The notes: generated by a model from the letters alone, not told the origin. A DNA stretch of 64,000 nt from Astropecten irregularis (GCA_963971285.1 OZ020259.1:6200001-6264000); one strand, 5' to 3'. Counted from the stretch's first letter, positions 1-11,688 are shown. Made by a program: numbers and translations.

Positions 1-305
1 GGACATCTGAGTCACGAGAAAAATCGGACATCTGAGTCACGAGAAACTAGCGAAAAACCCGACTCGATTTTTCTTATAAAACATGAAAAATTGTTTATTT
101 TATGTTTGTTCCAAAAATCGTTTAGACGAACGATCTTTGGAAAAGACACTTAATCTTGGTTTGCTTGAAAAACCCAGCATCTGATGAACCAAGATTTCCC
201 ATGGTGACTGTTTGCACTGTTTACAAACTGTTGAGTCAATTTTCTGTCTCAAACTCAATAATTTTTTTGTGGAGGCCTTGCAAATCCTATATGGTCCCCT
301 TAATA
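1..305. repeat. MITE fragment, inverted copy of 33345-33620
   Basis: The segment reads, on the opposite strand, nearly the same as 33345-33620, including the stretch around the CCATGG at 198-203. It belongs to the inverted-repeat family that is more complete at 6468-6832 and 33330-34095. The first 60 bp hold a short duplication of the family terminus. No coding signal is visible. Confidence 0.7.
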
Positions 306-1153
306 GTGGTCGGGCCCAGCCACTGAAAAGCCAGGCCAGGCCTGGGCTTTGTGTGGGGTATTGGGCTTCTATAATCCCTAGCCTTGAACAATCAACTTCC
401 TGGATGATAGTTGGCACTAACCTGATTGAGTCCACATCAATCATGGACAGTATCAAGAACCTGGGCTTTGTTGAATTTAAGCAGCTCTCTTTTTTTTAAG
501 TTTAGAGCTAGAATAAGGAGGGATTATTTAGTGGCTAGGCCCAGCCAATACTAAAGGTTCTCTCCCTTATCAAGAATATGAGTACTGAGCTAGCTGGGTC
601 ATTTTGTAAATGAAAATATATGTATAGTGGAAAGATACTGCAAGTGTATCAACCTGGGAAAGCATGGATTACAGGGCCCAATTACGTGGAATCCGATACG
701 GCCTATTTTTGTGCAAACAGGCACTGCTATGCGTGAAATCTATTTCATGGAATCAGTAAGCAAGACTTTCGGTTTAATAGCGAAGAATTTCTAGGGTAAC
801 CGTGATCATTTTCTGCTAACGAGCTGTCATATGCATTCTGCAGAATTTCCTTGTAACCAAAAAAAAAGTCTGCTACCGTAAACAAAGAATCTTTTGGTAA
901 CGGTAACAGATTCCATGAAATTGGGCCTAGGACAATCTTATTTACAATCTACCCACTTTAATCACAACAACTATTTTAGCACATGATGAGACATTTGAAA
1001 TAAAAGCTTTCTCTTGTCAATGAACAGAAATACAAAGGCTGAGTTTTTCAGAAATAAGAATTCCAAGGTTGTTTCTCTTAATTGCTTATATTTTGCAGAT
1101 CTCAGATTGCAGATCAGTGTCTAAAACCCTTTCATGTTCCAATTTTGCACCTG
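306..1153. other. 3' flank of the FBXO16-like gene, repeat fragments
   Basis: This lies downstream of the F-box gene stop codon on the minus strand and should include its 3' UTR. About 310-490 resembles 41923-42115 (a segment with GGCCAGGCCTGG cores). About 691-775 resembles the tandem units at 48050-48210. I could not pick a convincing polyadenylation signal. Confidence 0.5.
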
Positions 1154-4100
1154 TCATACTTCATCATCGTCGGAAATGTCGACAGGCTGCCAGCCTCGAG
1201 TCGGGAAAAGGTCACCCTCTGCAGGGAGAAACACAAAATGGATATGCTGGAATTATTGAAAGGAAGAAAGGTATTAGGAACTCTTTAACTAAAAAATCAA
1301 AATAATCACAGGAATATTTGGGAGGGGCAATGACAAGGGGCACCAAGGCAACGACCAGGGGCACCAAGGCAATGACTAGGGGCACCAAGTAGGGCTGTGC
1401 ATTCACGGGTAATTTTGGACCCGAGTACCCTGTGCCCAAACGGGCGGGTACCCGGGTACCCGCGATATAATATAAAACATAAGAAATTAAGAACCCGGAA
1501 GTATGTTGCGTAATGGCCGTTGGTGAGTACCGTATCGGGGCTCCGAGCCAGGCGTGCTAAAAAAATTACCAGACCTTCCCCAAAACACCCCGACCTTTAG
1601 CGGATTTCGGCTATTTTTAGGGGTGCCGAATTTTAGTTTACGCTATTTCTACCGACATGACAGGCCAAGCAAAAGTTAGCGTGATCTTTTTTCCGACATC
1701 GAACACCGACATCAAACACGATGTATGCATTGTCAGGGTTGTTATTTCGTTGCGTGTTCCCCGTAAAATATTCTGACCACCCCGTAAATCGCATTTTCCT
1801 GATCAGCTAAATCTTACTTGAATTTCAGTCGGTAATTTTGTCCAGTTGGCCAATTAGAAGAAACACACTTTTCACGTACATGTGCTAGATCTTAAGAAAT
1901 AACGTGAGAAAAATTACTAGGGCGACAAACGCATTATTAAGACGTAATCATGATGCATTGTGCACATGGTCAGCATGGGAATCCCGAATGTTCCATGACT
2001 GGTATCCGCCCCACACACGGCCGAGCGTAATAGCCACGATGTCAAAACAACGTGCACCAGTCTCGACCACGTGTGGGCAGGAAGACTACATACTGTACAC
2101 ACCGTACGTACTGTGTGTGCACGGTGTGGGCTCGGTCGGTTCCGATGGTCTGCCGTACGCGGTAGGATTTTTGGTCGGTACATGTAGGCCTACATAACGG
2201 CCAGGGTGCGTCGCGTTGTCGGGTACCGTAGATCGCGGCCGGACTGCGTCGATAATTGTGGCTCGCTGCCGGCTTCGGTACAGATTTGCGGTAAATAATC
2301 TGCTTTTGACATTGCAAAAAACTACCAATTTTGCAGGTCAGTGATGTATTATATGAAAAAGGGCATGGTTGTTATTTTTTTACGGGTAATAGAATCGAAA
2401 AAATGGAGCCGGGTACTCGATGGTTTCGGTCGGGTTTCGAGTACCCGGGTAGAACGCACAGCCCTAGCACCAAGGCAATGACCAGGGGCATCAAGGCAAT
2501 GACCAGGAGCACCAAGGCAATGACCAGGGGCACCAAGGCAATGACATGGGACACCAAGGCAATGAACAGGGACACCAACGCAATGACCAGGGGCACCAAG
2601 GCAATGACCAGGAGCACCAAGGCAATGACCAGGGGCACCAAGGCAATGACCAGGGGCACCAAGGCAATGACCAGGAGCACCAAGGCAATGACCAGGAGCA
2701 CCAAGGCAATGACCAGGGGCACCAAGGCAATGACCAGGAGCACCAAGGCAATGACCAGGGGCACCAAGGCAATGACATGGGACACCAAGGCAATGAACAG
2801 GGACACCAACGCAATGACCAGGGGCATCAAGGCAATGAACAGGGGCACCAAGGGCCACTAAAGCAATGATCATAGGCACCAAGGCAATTATCAGGGCCAC
2901 TAAAGCAATGATCATAGGCACCAAGGCAATGACCAGGGGAACTAAGGCAATGACCGGAGTACCAAGGCAATGACCAGGGGCACAATGGTAATGACCAGAA
3001 GCGCCAAAGCAATGATCAGGGAAACCAAGGCAATGACTGAGGGAACCAAGGGCCACCAAGGCAACTGCCCCCCCACCCATCACCAGCAAGTACCAACAAT
3101 ATTAAAACATTTTGTCCCCAAGAAGGGGCAGTGCAATACCTGGCAAGTCTCTGTCGTTCCTCCTGACAGCAGCCGACCGTGGGATGTTCCTGGTGAGGGG
3201 CGCAGGGCGTTTAGAGGCATCCTTCCCTCCAATGGTGTCTGCCGTCACCAACATGTCGGGGGGCAGATTTTCCGTGTTCTGGGCCCACATGGGCCTGTCG
3301 GGGGCTAGATTTGATGGCTTGTCATCCACAACAATATTCTATCAAAAGAAGGGGGAAAATCCCACGGTCAAATAGACAAATTGATGACATGAAACACGGA
3401 GGAAACTGAAGGACTGTTTATATTGTGTTTACAAAACGGAGGCTCAGGCTCTGGCTCCATTTCGTGAATCCATTCCTAAATAACAGGTATCAAAAAAGAG
3501 GCTTTTGGCTGCGGTTCTGAAGTAGATTCTCTGGTTTGAAAAGGATAACAGAGCTTCAGCTTCAATGAAAAACCACAACCTATATTTTCAGCATATGGAT
3601 GACAGAGATGGAGCCTGATCCTCCGTTTCGTAACCCCCCCCCCCCTATGATCCAAGCCAGAGAAGTGTCTGGGCATCTCTTGACACTCTGTTTATTGTTT
3701 GGATGCCCTGTTTACTGTTGTGGAAACCCCATTCCACTTGCAGTTTACATACAAAGGTACTGCGAGTCACACAATTTAAACAACCTGTAATCATTAATTG
3801 GTAAGCAAAATGGTCCGCAATAAAGGTAATATCATACTTTGGTTTTTGTCAAAGAAATGCACATTTCTTTAAGGGCAAAAAAGATCAAGGAAGATACAGT
3901 CACAGTCATCTGTGAAATTGCCATTCCCCTATAAACAGTGCCCACTTTTTAAGAAAACAGTGAAAACTGCCCACATTATTAAAAAAAAATCTTTTCACCA
4001 TTATTTTTTATCTTTAGAAGATCAAAATTGTTTTTGGTCATTGGTTTTACCCTTTTCTGGATAAATACAGCATTTCAGGCAGAAAAAAAATTAATGAGTA

Positions 4101-7100
4101 CAGTGTATGTTCTACCATCATCATCTTTAAAACCCTGTCAGTAAAAGGTAAATCTGTGAAGATTTATGTTTCGGTATGCTACCAAAGTATGATACTACCT
4201 TTAAAAACACACCAAACATTTCTACCCTACAGGAATCATAGAAACAATCAACTAGCAACAAAGCATCTTGCTGACGGACATGTGGACCATGATCTCATAG
4301 CTACAGGAGCGCTATCCTACAACCTGTGGCCAAATGTGCTTCGTTAAGGTAAGCAGTATGAGGTATTAACAGAGTTTACAAGGCTGAGCTCACCGATGAG
4401 GACTTGGCTTTCTTGAGCTTGTAGGACATGCTGACTGCCGCTGGGGTCATCTTGCTCTTGTCTGGTCGCTTGGTGAGATCTGAGGTCGATGCCGAGTTGC
4501 TTCTCTCTCTTGTATGCTTGTTCCTCTCCAAACGCTTTTGCCTACGAGAAAGCAACAACATAAAAATGACAAATATATCTGAATGAAATGCTTCAGAACA
4601 GGTCCTCTTAGTTCTCTCTGCAGGAATGTGAACGTTGCACAATTTGAACCATGGACCGAAGTGTTGGAAGATGACAATAGGGATAAGGGGAGGCTTCAAA
4701 ATCCAACCAGTTGTCTGGAGGTTTTGGCTGGGTCTCATAATGAACTCATTATTTTTGGTTAAAAGCAAAACAAATCTTTATGTCAGAAGAATTTGCATCA
4801 CCACTACCAGCCTTTGGCAGGAGATTGGTCTAACAAAAGAAACCAAAGTAAAAATCAATGCAAAAATGAAAATAAATGAAAAAAACTTATGATAATTTAA
4901 AAAGTCATTGAAGAGTAGGGTATGTGAGAGGTTTGATGGCTTCGGACTGCCAAACGAACAAAGATAATCATAATTGCCTATAAGGGACACCACCAAGATA
5001 GGGCTGGATAGCTCAGTTGGTAGGGCTCCAATACAGTATTCCGGGGGTTGCTTGCAGGTGCAATTCTAGAACCAATCTTTCGGTAGGCTAGAAAAGCCAA
5101 TATTTTTGGGGGGCTCAGAGAGCCAAATATTTTTTTGGGGGGCTAGACCCTTCACACGTGACGTCATCTCCTAACATTCGCTTCTGTTATATCTTATTTA
5201 GGCATGTTAGGAGTCGAAAAGCACCCTAGCCTACAAAGCGTGTTCTTCAAGTAAATGGCACAAAATACCTTGAAAGATTTGTCCAATAGCATTTTTTGGG
5301 GGGCTATACACAATTGGTTTTTTGTTTGGGGGGGGGGCTACAGCCTAGATGAAGCAAGAAAAAACAAGGAAAAGGAAATAATTGATTTCCTATAAAAAGC
5401 AGAGATGTGAGTGGCCACACACACAAAAATCTGAAAACACCACGGAAAAGCTGAAATTTAAAAGTTCCTATACTTTTCCACAGAGCAGGTGTGTACACAA
5501 AAATCTGAAACTAAATCTAAACTCTAACAAATTAAGATTCAAATCTGAAGTTTCACATCCCTGAAAAAAGGTTACCTTTGTTGAAGAATTTCATCTGGAT
5601 TATCCAGGTAATTGTTCCTCTTGGTGTCTTCAGCGACCGGTGCATTGGCCCTCCAGGGCTTGTGATTGAGCGGCTTAGGGGGTCTGTTCTTCAGCTTAAT
5701 GGGAGTCACTCGTTTGGTGGTCTTCTCCGTCTTGGAGCTGTCCGCGGTATCGCCGTTCATCTCAACTGGGGTAGAATTTGCAGGAACATTCGATTCCTAA
5801 TCAAAAAATGATGGCGCAAAAAGGCCAAAAACTGATTTACGAAGGCTACACTGCTCATAGTCTTTGCCTGCATTGACAAACTTCAGGGATGAGATTGACC
5901 ACTGATAAAAAGATCTTAAAACAACTACACTGTAAAAGGGGCCATAACAAATCTAAACTGTGAAAATCAATGACCACAAGGGAAACTTAATTTTAAGTCA
6001 CTGAAAGGTGAACAAAGAAAAATTCAGCCAGTTTCCCTTGTGGTTATTTGATGATTATATTGATTAAAAGGCTGTATCCTCTTTGAGTGATCTCCCATGT
6101 ACCGTTCTCCGGTTGCAGCATTGCTGCGAATATCGATAAAATGATCCTTGGGATACAGCGGTACATATTGGCTTCTGGCTGCCAAACGAACAAAGATAAT
6201 TGACTATTAGGGACATCACCGACTTAGGGTTGGATAGCTCAGTTGGTAGAGCGCCTGTAAGGTATTCAGGAGGTCGCCGGTTCGAACCCTGCTCCAATCA
6301 ATTTTTCTTTGTTCACCTTTCAGTGACTGGGAAAATTTCCTATATACTTTAGTACACAGCCTGTGAGAAAACAAATCTGAAATCCAAAACAAACAAACAA
6401 ATCTGAAAACAGATCAGAATCTAAATCTCATCCCTGAATCTTGTGTATGGTAAAAGGTGTGGTTTGTTAAAGGTACAGTACAGGATTGGTAACATACCCA
6501 AACAAAAATGTTCACAGATTTACGTATGACTTTCAGGGTATGAAGATGGTGCTGGTAGAAACATACCGTTAAAATATTTCCTCCTGAAATGGTGTATTTA
6601 TCCAGATATTAGTCAAAGACCAAAAACAATTTTGATATCGGGGCAAGATCAAAACCATTCTTTCTGTTTTATAAGAAAAATGGAGTCAGGTTTTTGCTAA
6701 TGTTTTCTCATGACTCAGACGTCCGATTGAGCTCATACTTTCACTGGTTTATTATTCCATGTACATGCTAGATCAGACAAAGTGTGAGTGCTGTTCTGTG
6801 ACCTTTACCAATCATGTATTACACCTTTAAGGTTGATGGACAACATCTTTAATACCTTAGGTTGGATGTAATGTAGACCCCTCACATTCTCCAAGTAGTG
6901 TCTCTTCCACACTCCCGTCTCATATGGACTCGGTGAGAAGGTCAGGTACCAGCCTAGACGGAGAGCCTTGGGCATCCAGATCTGGTCCAACTCCGTCAGA
7001 TACTTCCAGTACCAACAGACCTAGACCATAGACCAAGAACAAAATACACGAAGCATTATTCAAAAAGTAGACATCACTGAGGACAACACTCCTTACAATT

Positions 7101-10100
7101 GATGCTTTTCCATAGCTGACAAAGTGCTCTGGGTCGATTTCAGGAAGCTTGAGAAAAAACAAATCGCAAAAAATGTTTCCAAAAGGACCAAACCACTGAC
7201 GTACTTGAGCGCATCGGCACAGACTCCTCGGGTCCAGAAATGAGAATATGTAGAGGTTGATCGCCCTGGGTAGTTCCCTGGTGAAATCCTGGCAAGTGAC
7301 AGGCAGTTTGGACATCGCGATCTGCTTGACGAACTGGAGCTGTCCCAAGTTGCATCGTTCCATGATTTCCACGATGGACAACCTGCGCTGTGAATCTGTC
7401 CACCTGTCAAACTATACACACAAATAACCAGAACGTTTTACATTGATAACTGTGAGTGTAAAATCAATTCCAAGGAAGACCACAAATAAATGTATTCACC
7501 GTAATCCTAATGTTATTAAACAACCTTGCTCTATCTATGGCTGTGCTTGCCTACTGTACAAGTTATGGCCAGCTCAGTGCAAAACAATCCTTCAGCTTGG
7601 AAAGAAAGGTTCATGTAGTTCTACGTTTTCCATTGCACCACAAGATCCTGCAGATCAGTAGGACTGTTGCACATTTTGTGGTGAGCTTGCAGGGTTAAAA
7701 ACTCGAATTATCAAGTGTAGTACTACATATTTTGTGTACTATACGTAAATACAGGCATGACAGGAAGTAAAACAATTTGAAACTTTAACTTAGATTTTAT
7801 GTATACATTCATAAGTTTTTTAAAACTATTCTTACTCTGAACAACAGAGTCAAATTAATGAAAGAACAAAAACAAAATAAACTGCCAGGCAGTGTAAAAC
7901 TAATTGAACACATTAAATCTTACCCATTTACGCAGGACATCTCTTCTTTCTTCAAACACCTGTTAAATGGGAAAAAATATATCACTTTGTTAAGACATTC
8001 AAAATCAAGACAAAGACATCATGAATGTGGCACTGCAGAATCTTTTGACTTCTGTATCTTACATCGCTACCTGACTACATACAACTCCAACGTGTATTTT
8101 TTGCTTCTCTCAAACTTAACAGCTTAACCCTAACCCACCTCAATCCTCCAAAATCCTTCTGGTAGTTTTGGAGGATTTCGGAGGATTCAGGATATAATGT
8201 CATTTTCACGTGAGGACCACTGGAGGAGTGGCAAGGATTCAGGATAAACGCATTTTTTGAGGTAGGGCCACTGAAGGATTCTGAAGGATTCAGGTACCTT
8301 TCATTTTGAGTATAAGTGAGATCACTGGAGGACTGTGGAGGATTCAGGATGAACGTAGTTTTTAAAGTATGACCATTGGAGGATTGTGGAGGATTCAGGA
8401 TGGTACACAGTAAAATGCCCCTAGGGGGTAAATTAATGAACAAAGTAGACCCAACTTGGGTCGCTGAATTCCCTTTTTTAATTTGGGGGCTCAACGGTCA
8501 GTCTAACACCCCAGAATCCCATAGAATTAAACGTTTTGCACATGAAAACAAATTGTAGCCTAGGCGGTAGGCCTACTTCAATGACAATGTACTTGCGCCA
8601 AATTAAAAGTCCTTAAATGACATCAAACTCAAAGACATCATTCTAGATCGGTTTGAAAATCGCTCCATCTCTTCTCCAAATGTCAAGGATGAAATACAGC
8701 TTAGGCTAATTGTTTATGCTCACGATCTTTCCGTGTGAAAAAAATCGATGTTTTCCGATGGACATGATCATCATGATGGAAATCCAGACGATTGTAAACA
8801 TTGTTTCAGACTTTTTCGGATAGATAAGGACACCACCAACATAGGCAGCTCGGAAAGAATTCCACTGACGGCCATGACGGAAACAGGGTTATTTCCTCCA
8901 AGAGTTAACTTATTTCAATATTTGATGCAAGTCATGATGAACTTCAATCTCAGGAGTGAAAACTGGTATGGCTTATCTAAAAAGTGAGATTTTCAGGGTT
9001 TTTTGACCTACAATTACACACTTCGAATGCAGCGGTAGCCATTTTTATAAAAACGCCCTCTGTTGGGGTTTCAGGTCAACTCGGTCCGTAACCAACTCGG
9101 TCCGAGTCAACTCGGTCCGTGACCAACTCGGTCCGTAACCAACTCGGTCCGAGGCCAACTCGGTCCGTGACCAACTCGGTCCCTATGGGAATTTTAAATG
9201 CACGCAAAAACGTCTGGTAATTTTGTTGCAGCAAAACGAGTACGTAGTCTTGCAAATTGCGTGAATTTAACTATTTATTTAGGTCTATTGATTTATTGAT
9301 TTATTTATTATCTTAAAAACATTAAAAGAATGAAAAATACATTGGCAGGTGGTGCCTGGGGCCTGACAAAAAAAAAAAAAAAAAAAAACCTGTCATCAAA
9401 AGATGTGCCTTCCCAAACACCTGCCAATTATAAATCTTATATTAAATTATGTTGTATATACACAGATTAATTAAACAAAGCTAAACAATCAAAAACAAAA
9501 ACACAAAACAATCATCATAATTATTCATTAATTTATTTATTAATTTTAAACATAAAAAGCACGTTTTCATAAGGCATTTGACTTCGTGTATAATTTAATT
9601 AATATTTTAATTAAAGTTGTATTGTGCCATTTTATCAAATAATTATGGTATCAACATAATAAGACATAATTTATTTCTTCACGGTTTCAGCCACAAGCAA
9701 AACATATTATGTTATGATGACATTAAAAAACATTAATGCAAGTAGCCTACATATTGTACACTGCTGCTGCAAACTGCATGGATTCTTGTTTGTGTACGTT
9801 TTCCCATAGGGACCGAGTTGGTCACGGACCGAGTTGGTTACGGACCGAGTTGGTCACGGACCGAGTTGGCCTCGGACCGAGTTGGCCACGGACCGAGTTG
9901 GTCACGGACCGAGTTGGTCACGGACCGAGTTGGCTTCGGACCGAGTTGGTCATGGACCGAGTTGACTCGGACCGAGTTGGTTACGGACCGAGTTGACTGG
10001 CACCCTCTGTTGGTCCCATAGGTTTGTGCACAAGTGATGGCCGTCAGTGGAATTCTTTCCGGCAGCTCTTTTAATTATGGCAACGCACAATTACCAGAAT

Positions 10101-10289
10101 ATAGTAGGGCCCTGGCCAGGGCCTAACGTTAATTAGCTGATTAGTCAAACGACGTTAGGGCCTTATACTAGGACCTACCTTATCATTTGTTGCTGAGTGA
10201 TTCATTGGCGTCCACGCACTGAACCGTATCTTGGAATCCAAGTTCTTTTTCTTATTTTCCAGCCTCTTCTGTTCCCCTGACCACGCCAT
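1154..10289 (-). CDS. FBXO16: F-box only protein 16-like, eight coding exons
   Basis: F-box proteins link substrates to SCF ubiquitin ligases through Skp1. Exons on the minus strand are 10289-10179, 7959-7924, 7411-7205, 7020-6856, 5796-5576, 4541-4394, 3338-3140 and 1218-1154; phases agree and all introns are GT-AG. They give 383 codons. Residues 28-31 (TPMN) and 38-43 (VFEERR) match the N-terminal signature of FBXO16. F50-R59 is [10 protein letters not shown], and the F-box at about 94-140 contains [17 protein letters not shown] followed by WYWKYL. A later NNYLDN motif and a basic C-terminal segment also fit. If the sixth donor (4393) is not used, the frame runs to TAA at 4376-4378, giving 301 aa, close to my memory of human FBXO16 at about 290 aa. 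The last two exons add an acidic tail ending DISDDDEV. Identity is strong; the long tail is inferred from splice sites and phase. Confidence 0.9.
1321..1389 (+). repeat. 21-bp minisatellite, left block
   Basis: Three to four copies of a 21-bp unit (caccaaggcaatgaccaggg type) stop at 1389, where a transposon begins. The same array resumes at 2467, so the two blocks are one minisatellite split by the insertion. Confidence 0.85.
1390..2466. mobile_element. hAT-like non-autonomous DNA transposon
   Basis: The element begins TAGGGCTGTGC and ends GCACAGCCCTA, a perfect 11-bp terminal inverted repeat. It is flanked by an 8-bp direct duplication GCACCAAG (1382-1389 and 2467-2474). Short TAGGG/CAGGG-type ends with 8-bp duplications are typical of hAT elements. 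A shared GAGTACCC core lies just inside both ends. No transposase is encoded. Internal stretches resemble 55532-56540 (TGATCAG..AAATCTTAC, CTGGTATCCGC), indicating one family. Confidence 0.8.
2467..3063 (+). repeat. 21-bp minisatellite, right block
   Basis: About 28 tandem units of 21 bp with the core CACCAAGGCAATGACCAGG, decaying to the right where AAGCAATGATCATAGG variants appear. The period is a multiple of three, so several frames stay open and spell a heptapeptide (MTRGTKA type). This is a property of the period, not evidence for a gene. The block lies inside an intron of the F-box gene. Confidence 0.9.
3421..3650. repeat. GGCTC-ended MITE fragment
   Basis: The GGAGGCTCAGGCTC terminus (3434-3450) and the body TTTGGCTGCGGTTCTGAAG..AAAACCACAACC match the reverse of the more complete copy at 26498-26730. 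It lies in the intron between F-box exons 6 and 7. Confidence 0.6.
3822..4203. mobile_element. TTAA-type MITE (GGTAGTATCATAC family)
   Basis: Inverted ends (AAAGGTAATATCATACTTTGGT at the left, ACCAAAGTATGATACTACCTTT at the right) bound about 380 bp without an ORF. Better copies at 41057-41417 and 63013-63055 are flanked by TTAA, as expected for Kolobok or piggyBac type elements. Confidence 0.7.
4915..5075 (+). mobile_element. tRNA-promoter SINE, 3' part degraded
   Basis: The head CTGCCAAACGAACAAAGATAA and the A-box GGATAGCTCAGTTGGTAG are shared with the copies at 6020-6330 and 37255-37405. The B-box has decayed. Intronic in the F-box gene; the rest of this intron (4542-5575) shows no other recognisable structure. 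Confidence 0.65.
6020..6330 (+). mobile_element. tRNA-promoter SINE, well preserved
   Basis: A Pol III A-box (TAGCTCAGTTGGTAGAGCG, 6235-6253) and B-box (GGTTCGAACCC, 6279-6289) sit in a tRNA-like core, flanked by a conserved head (GTTTCCCTTGTGGTTATTTGATG) and a tail ATTTTTCTTTGTTCACCTTT. At least seven other copies occur in the window, on both strands. The lack of a closed acceptor stem argues against a true tRNA. Confidence 0.75.
6468..6832. mobile_element. MITE (GGTACAGTACAGGATTGGT family)
   Basis: The left end AAAGGTACAGTACAGGATTGGT and right end ACCAATCATGTATTACACCTTT are imperfect inverted repeats with TTAA-like flanks. The right half matches 33550-34095. Part of the interior looks recombined with the GGTAGTATCATAC family. 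Confidence 0.6.
7412..7923. other. F-box intron 2, nothing recognised
   Basis: This 512-bp intron separates the 36-bp exon 2 from the F-box exon. I see no repeat family, RNA gene or conserved block in it. Confidence 0.5.
8139..8402 (-). repeat. degenerate tandem repeat, 55-70 bp period
   Basis: Four to five diverged units share GGAGGATTCAGGAT, each followed by an AT-rich TTTTGAGGTA-like spacer. It lies in the first intron of the F-box gene. Confidence 0.65.
9067..10005. mobile_element. foldback (TU-like) transposon, copy 1
   Basis: A 939-bp element flanked by the 8-bp duplication TCTGTTGG (9059-9066 and 10006-10013). Its left arm holds 7 tandem 15-16 bp units (CAACTCGGTCCGTGAC type, 9075-9187) and its right arm 12 units in inverse orientation (about 9807-10000), so the arms can fold on each other. 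The centre is AT-rich with no ORF. Arms of short direct repeats plus 8-bp duplications are the hallmark of foldback elements such as sea-urchin TU. It sits in intron 1 of the F-box gene, 174 bp from the exon 1 donor. Confidence 0.85.
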
Positions 10290-10580
10290 TTTGGATCACT
10301 TCGTTCTCCCGTATCTTCAGAAAGTTCGGATTTTCATAAATCCCATACAATCCAATGAAATTCCCTTTCAAAAAGTCGTAAAATATTCCGTATCCAACGT
10401 ACACAATTTTTCTCTTACGGCGGCCTCCATTTTGTTGCAATGCATCACGGGAATTCCTCCCTGCAGCCCATTGATTTTAGACGGAGAGGCGTTTCTACGG
10501 AAGCTTAAAGTGACCATCCGAGTTTCTGAGTTTCCGTCGGTGATATTTTTGTCACTTGTTAAGCTTCCGTATCTTCCGTA
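10290..10580 (-). promoter_or_regulatory. candidate FBXO16 5' UTR and promoter
   Basis: This lies immediately upstream of the start codon and is less AT-rich than its surroundings. On the gene strand it contains an AAAATGGAGGCCGCC stretch (around 10425-10440) resembling a YY1 site, and several CGGAAG-like ETS cores. Assignment rests mainly on position; no start site can be fixed. Confidence 0.3.
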
Positions 10581-10619
10581 TTTGGGGGTGTGTCCTATTT
10601 TGTCCCGCCCCTATTAGTT

Positions 10620-10710
10620 TGGAATTTTTAATGGTGGGTTGTTTTATTGGGTAAGCCATTTTTGTGCTAAGCAATTTTTGTGTGCTTAGCAGCTGCTCCA
10701 TGAAATTGGC
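10620..10710. repeat. MITE end fragment (CTTAGCAGCTCCATGAAATTGGCC)
   Basis: This matches the right terminus of the family seen whole at 14213-14467 and 43122-43365. From here to 10955 there is nothing else recognisable. Confidence 0.55.
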
Positions 10711-10955
10711 CACTTATCAACAGTCATTAGATAAGACCAAGGCTTACGATATGGGTTATAATCCGTCGTTAATACGACCTCTGCTCTGGTGAAATACCGC
10801 AGTTTGTTGCAGTAGAATTCGATTGGACTTCTAAAATTGAGTAAAACTAATTTGGAAAAGAAAATCAAAGAATGGTATTGTTTGCAAATTATTTTGGTGG
10901 GCAACAACCTTGCTATGTGATTCATTCAATTTCTAAGATAAAGAAAAAGATATTC

Positions 10956-11060
10956 TGCCGAAACCCGGGACAATTCAGAACTCGTACGAGTCCTCCGGGG
11001 TTTTGAACCAGGGACCTTTAGATCTTCAGTCTAACGCTCTCCCAACTGAGCTATTTCGGC
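10956..11060 (-). tRNA. tRNA-Phe(GAA)-type, locus 1, T-loop insertion
   Basis: On the minus strand a GCCGAAA acceptor, A-box TAGCTCAGTTGG, anticodon loop CTGAAGA (GAA) and B-box GGTTCAAAACC are intact. The 3' acceptor strand TTTCGGC closes the stem and A is the discriminator. Removing 32 bp (10971-11002) restores the canonical T-arm exactly. The insertion contains the palindrome ACTCGTACGAGT. A TTTTT terminator follows within about 10 bp. Confidence 0.8.
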
Positions 11061-11269
11061 ACATGGTTATAACTGCGAGTTCGGACAATGATAACATAAA
11101 ACCAATATGACCATGCAATGATCTTTATCAATAGAGTTAACTCTATAGTAAAGATATTATCTTTATCAGAGAGGAGCATCTTTTTATGAAGTAGATTTTT
11201 GTATGATGCAAACTAAAGACTAATGCGAAAAAATAGTTTGTGTAAATGATAATAATTCGTGTATATATG

Positions 11270-11340
11270 GCACTGTTGGTTCAGTGGTAGAATTTTCGCC
11301 TGCCACGCGGGAGGTCCGGGTTCGATTCCCGGCTAGTGCA
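11270..11340 (+). tRNA. tRNA-Gly(GCC), locus 1
   Basis: A 71-bp cloverleaf with anticodon GCC in CCTGCCACG, A-box TGGTTCAGTGG and B-box GGTTCGATTCC, followed by TTTTCTTTT. It differs from the other copies by T at position 7 (acceptor mismatch) and GAGGTCC in the variable region. Divergent from Phe locus 1 across 209 bp. Confidence 0.88.
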
Positions 11341-11688
11341 TTTTCTTTTGTTCGTCGGCAATTGTATATATGATTACCCTACCATTTGTTTCATTGGATT
11401 AGTTTTCTTCATAAGTATTATTTTGTTTTATTATCAAAACCATTGTTGAGCAAGAACGCTTACTACGTGGTCTTCCCAAAGGTTCCCGCACTATCAACAG
11501 TATAGATACGATTAGATAAAATCAATAGAATAAGATTATGCAAATACGGCCTCTGCAGCTTGTATTTGCTTTAGCTTGATTGAACCTCTAAAAGTGAGAA
11601 AGAAATAATTGAAAACATATTATTTCCTCAAATCTGTAAGCCTTCAACAACCTGTATTCAATTTTTTAAAATACGGGGAAAAATTATC

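Noticed and set aside
2331..2861. Long plus-strand frame of repeated MTRGTKA heptads
   Set aside because: Created by the 21-bp period of a minisatellite; overlapping frames are equally open and there is no codon structure or splice context.
6230..6300. tRNA-like sequence with good A- and B-boxes
   Set aside because: Part of a dispersed SINE with shared flanks in at least eight places and no closed acceptor stem.
8124..8140. TAACCCTAACCC near 8128 as telomere-like sequence
   Set aside because: Only two imperfect units; a similar chance match occurs at 35640.
9075..9187. Regular short direct repeats reminiscent of a CRISPR array
   Set aside because: Repeats abut with 3-4 variable bases, not unique spacers of 25-40 bp, and the genome is animal.
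9736..10021. Frames with repeated [14 protein letters not shown]
   Set aside because: These are the tandem-repeat arms of the foldback element; the same peptide appears at 28183-28539 and 29043-29303 in the second copy.
10252..10440. 62-codon minus-strand frame upstream of FBXO16
   Set aside because: Overlaps exon 1 in a different frame, has no start context or homology that I recognise, and is better explained as 5' UTR.
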